Source: Bacteroidales bacterium UBA5281 (lineage in GTDB: Bacteria; Bacteroidota; Bacteroidia; Bacteroidales; Lentimicrobiaceae). Taken from it: 64,000 nt of DNA. Location: NCBI GenBank assembly GCA_002410555.1, contig DHSR01000033.1:124880-188879 (forward strand), written 5' to 3'. The position numbers and the translations under genes were made by a program. Positions 63,403 through 64,000 of the stretch are shown here, one piece after another; positions within the stretch are counted from its first letter, which is position 1; each line of letters starts with the position of its first letter. The notes below the pieces were generated by a model. It did not search any database and was not told the origin of the DNA. It saw nothing but the letters and a program-made list of their open reading frames with translations.

Positions 63403-64000
63403 ATGAAAGTTCATTTTATTGCCATTGGTGGCAGCGCAATGCACAACCTGGCCATTGCACTTCATTTAAAAGGTTATAAGGTAACAGGGTCTGATGACGA
63501 GATTTTTGAACCTGCCCACTCCAGGCTTAAAAAATATGGATTGTTGCCGGCAGCTGAAGGGTGGGACATTCAAAAAATTCACACCGGACTGGATGCCATA
63601 ATTCTTGGCATGCACGCCAGATCCGACAATCCGGAAATAGCTGCTGCCCGGAAACTCAACATCCCTGTTTATTCTTATCCTGAATTTCTTTATGAGCAGT
63701 CAGGCCACAAAAAAAGAGTAGTTATTGGCGGCAGTCATGGCAAAACAACCATTACTGCCATGATTTTGCATGTGCTTAAACATCATAACATAGATGCAGA
63801 TTATATGGTAGGTGCCCAACTCGAAGGCTTTGAAGTTATGGTTAGAGTAACTGAAGATGCTCCTGTTATGATTATTGAAGGGGATGAATACCTGACATCA
63901 GCGCTTGATCGCAGGCCGAAATTTCATGTCTATCAACCCGATATTGGACTAATTAGCGGAATAGCCTGGGATCATATGAATGTGTTTCCCACTTTCGAAA
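63403..64000 (+). CDS. Mpl/MurC-type UDP-N-acetylmuramate:peptide ligase, partial (3' end outside window)
   Basis: About 199 residues to the window edge. The N-terminal Rossmann part starts MKVHFIAIGGSAMHNLAIAL. The ATP P-loop is VVIGGSHGKTTITAMILHVL and a Mg/ATP motif follows (IIEGDEYLTSALDRRPKF). MurC has IGGIGM at the start, while GSAMHNLA is the Mpl form. Mpl attaches recycled L-Ala-D-Glu-mDAP tripeptide to UDP-MurNAc. It fits the other recycling genes here. Confidence 0.88.
   Translation, partial: MKVHFIAIGGSAMHNLAIALHLKGYKVTGSDDEIFEPAHSRLKKYGLLPAAEGWDIQKIHTGLDAIILGMHARSDNPEIAAARKLNIPVYSYPEFLYEQSGHKKRVVIGGSHGKTTITAMILHVLKHHNIDADYMVGAQLEGFEVMVRVTEDAPVMIIEGDEYLTSALDRRPKFHVYQPDIGLISGIAWDHMNVFPTFE

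Overview
This window is a chromosomal segment of a member of the Bacteroidota. The placement rests on several things: a subtilisin-like protease with a type IX secretion (Por) C-terminal sorting domain, GldI-like FKBP lipoproteins, a NamZ/DUF1343 muramidase, DUF1573 and DUF6580 proteins, and many upstream regions carrying the Bacteroidota promoter signature TTTG-N18..22-TAnnTTTG. A pyruvate-type 2-oxoacid:ferredoxin oxidoreductase and an ADP-forming acyl-CoA synthetase point to an anaerobic, amino-acid-fermenting lifestyle. Most of the window is ordinary core genome. Gene calls rest on reading translated frames and motifs only; no database search was possible.

Layout. 0-10 kb: partial TPR protein, class A PBP, an ABC exporter pair, SlyD-like FKBP, then a minus-strand run dnaA - low-MW phosphatase - PLP dehydratase - RsmI-like methyltransferase, and an IMPACT/YigZ protein. 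10-15.4 kb: two DMT transporters, a HIT protein, an unusual Cys-rich protein resembling queuosine-salvage/HhH glycosylases, an unknown protein, prmC. 15.4-23.4 kb: T9SS subtilase, a 1.15-kb AT-rich gap with a repeated ACAAAYGTWAA motif, an HTH regulator, ndk, an nrnA - FKBP - triple-FKBP operon, cysQ. 23.4-31.7 kb: a long minus-strand repair/membrane run (small membrane protein, mutL, two rhomboids, two endonuclease/exonuclease/phosphatase paralogues, uvrB). 31.7-41.4 kb: GroES-like protein, ECF-S-like protein, envelope proteins, amidohydrolase, two thioredoxin-fold proteins, arfB, PAS protein, tRNA-Arg(ACG), AspT/YidE transporter.

41.5-51.3 kb holds four 2-oxoacid oxidoreductase subunits, an aminotransferase and an acyl-CoA synthetase (ADP-forming); together they could convert amino acids to acids with ATP gain. 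51.5-57.6 kb: FemAB-type transferase, a FakA-FakB (DAK2-DegV) fusion, lipoprotein, DUF1573, aminotransferase. 57.6-59.2 kb is the only clearly accessory stretch: a truncated GxxExxY gene, the tail of a polymorphic-toxin/RHS-like protein followed by a small membrane protein placed like an immunity gene, a second decayed RHS-like tail, and three families of short repeats. 59.2-64 kb: frameshifted namZ, LolC/E-like permease, cysH, metallo-beta-lactamase-fold hydrolase and the start of an Mpl/MurC-type ligase.

Peptidoglycan synthesis and recycling is a recurring theme (PBP1A, FemAB, C69 dipeptidase, NamZ, Mpl). Sulfur and pAp metabolism is another (NrnA, CysQ, CysH).
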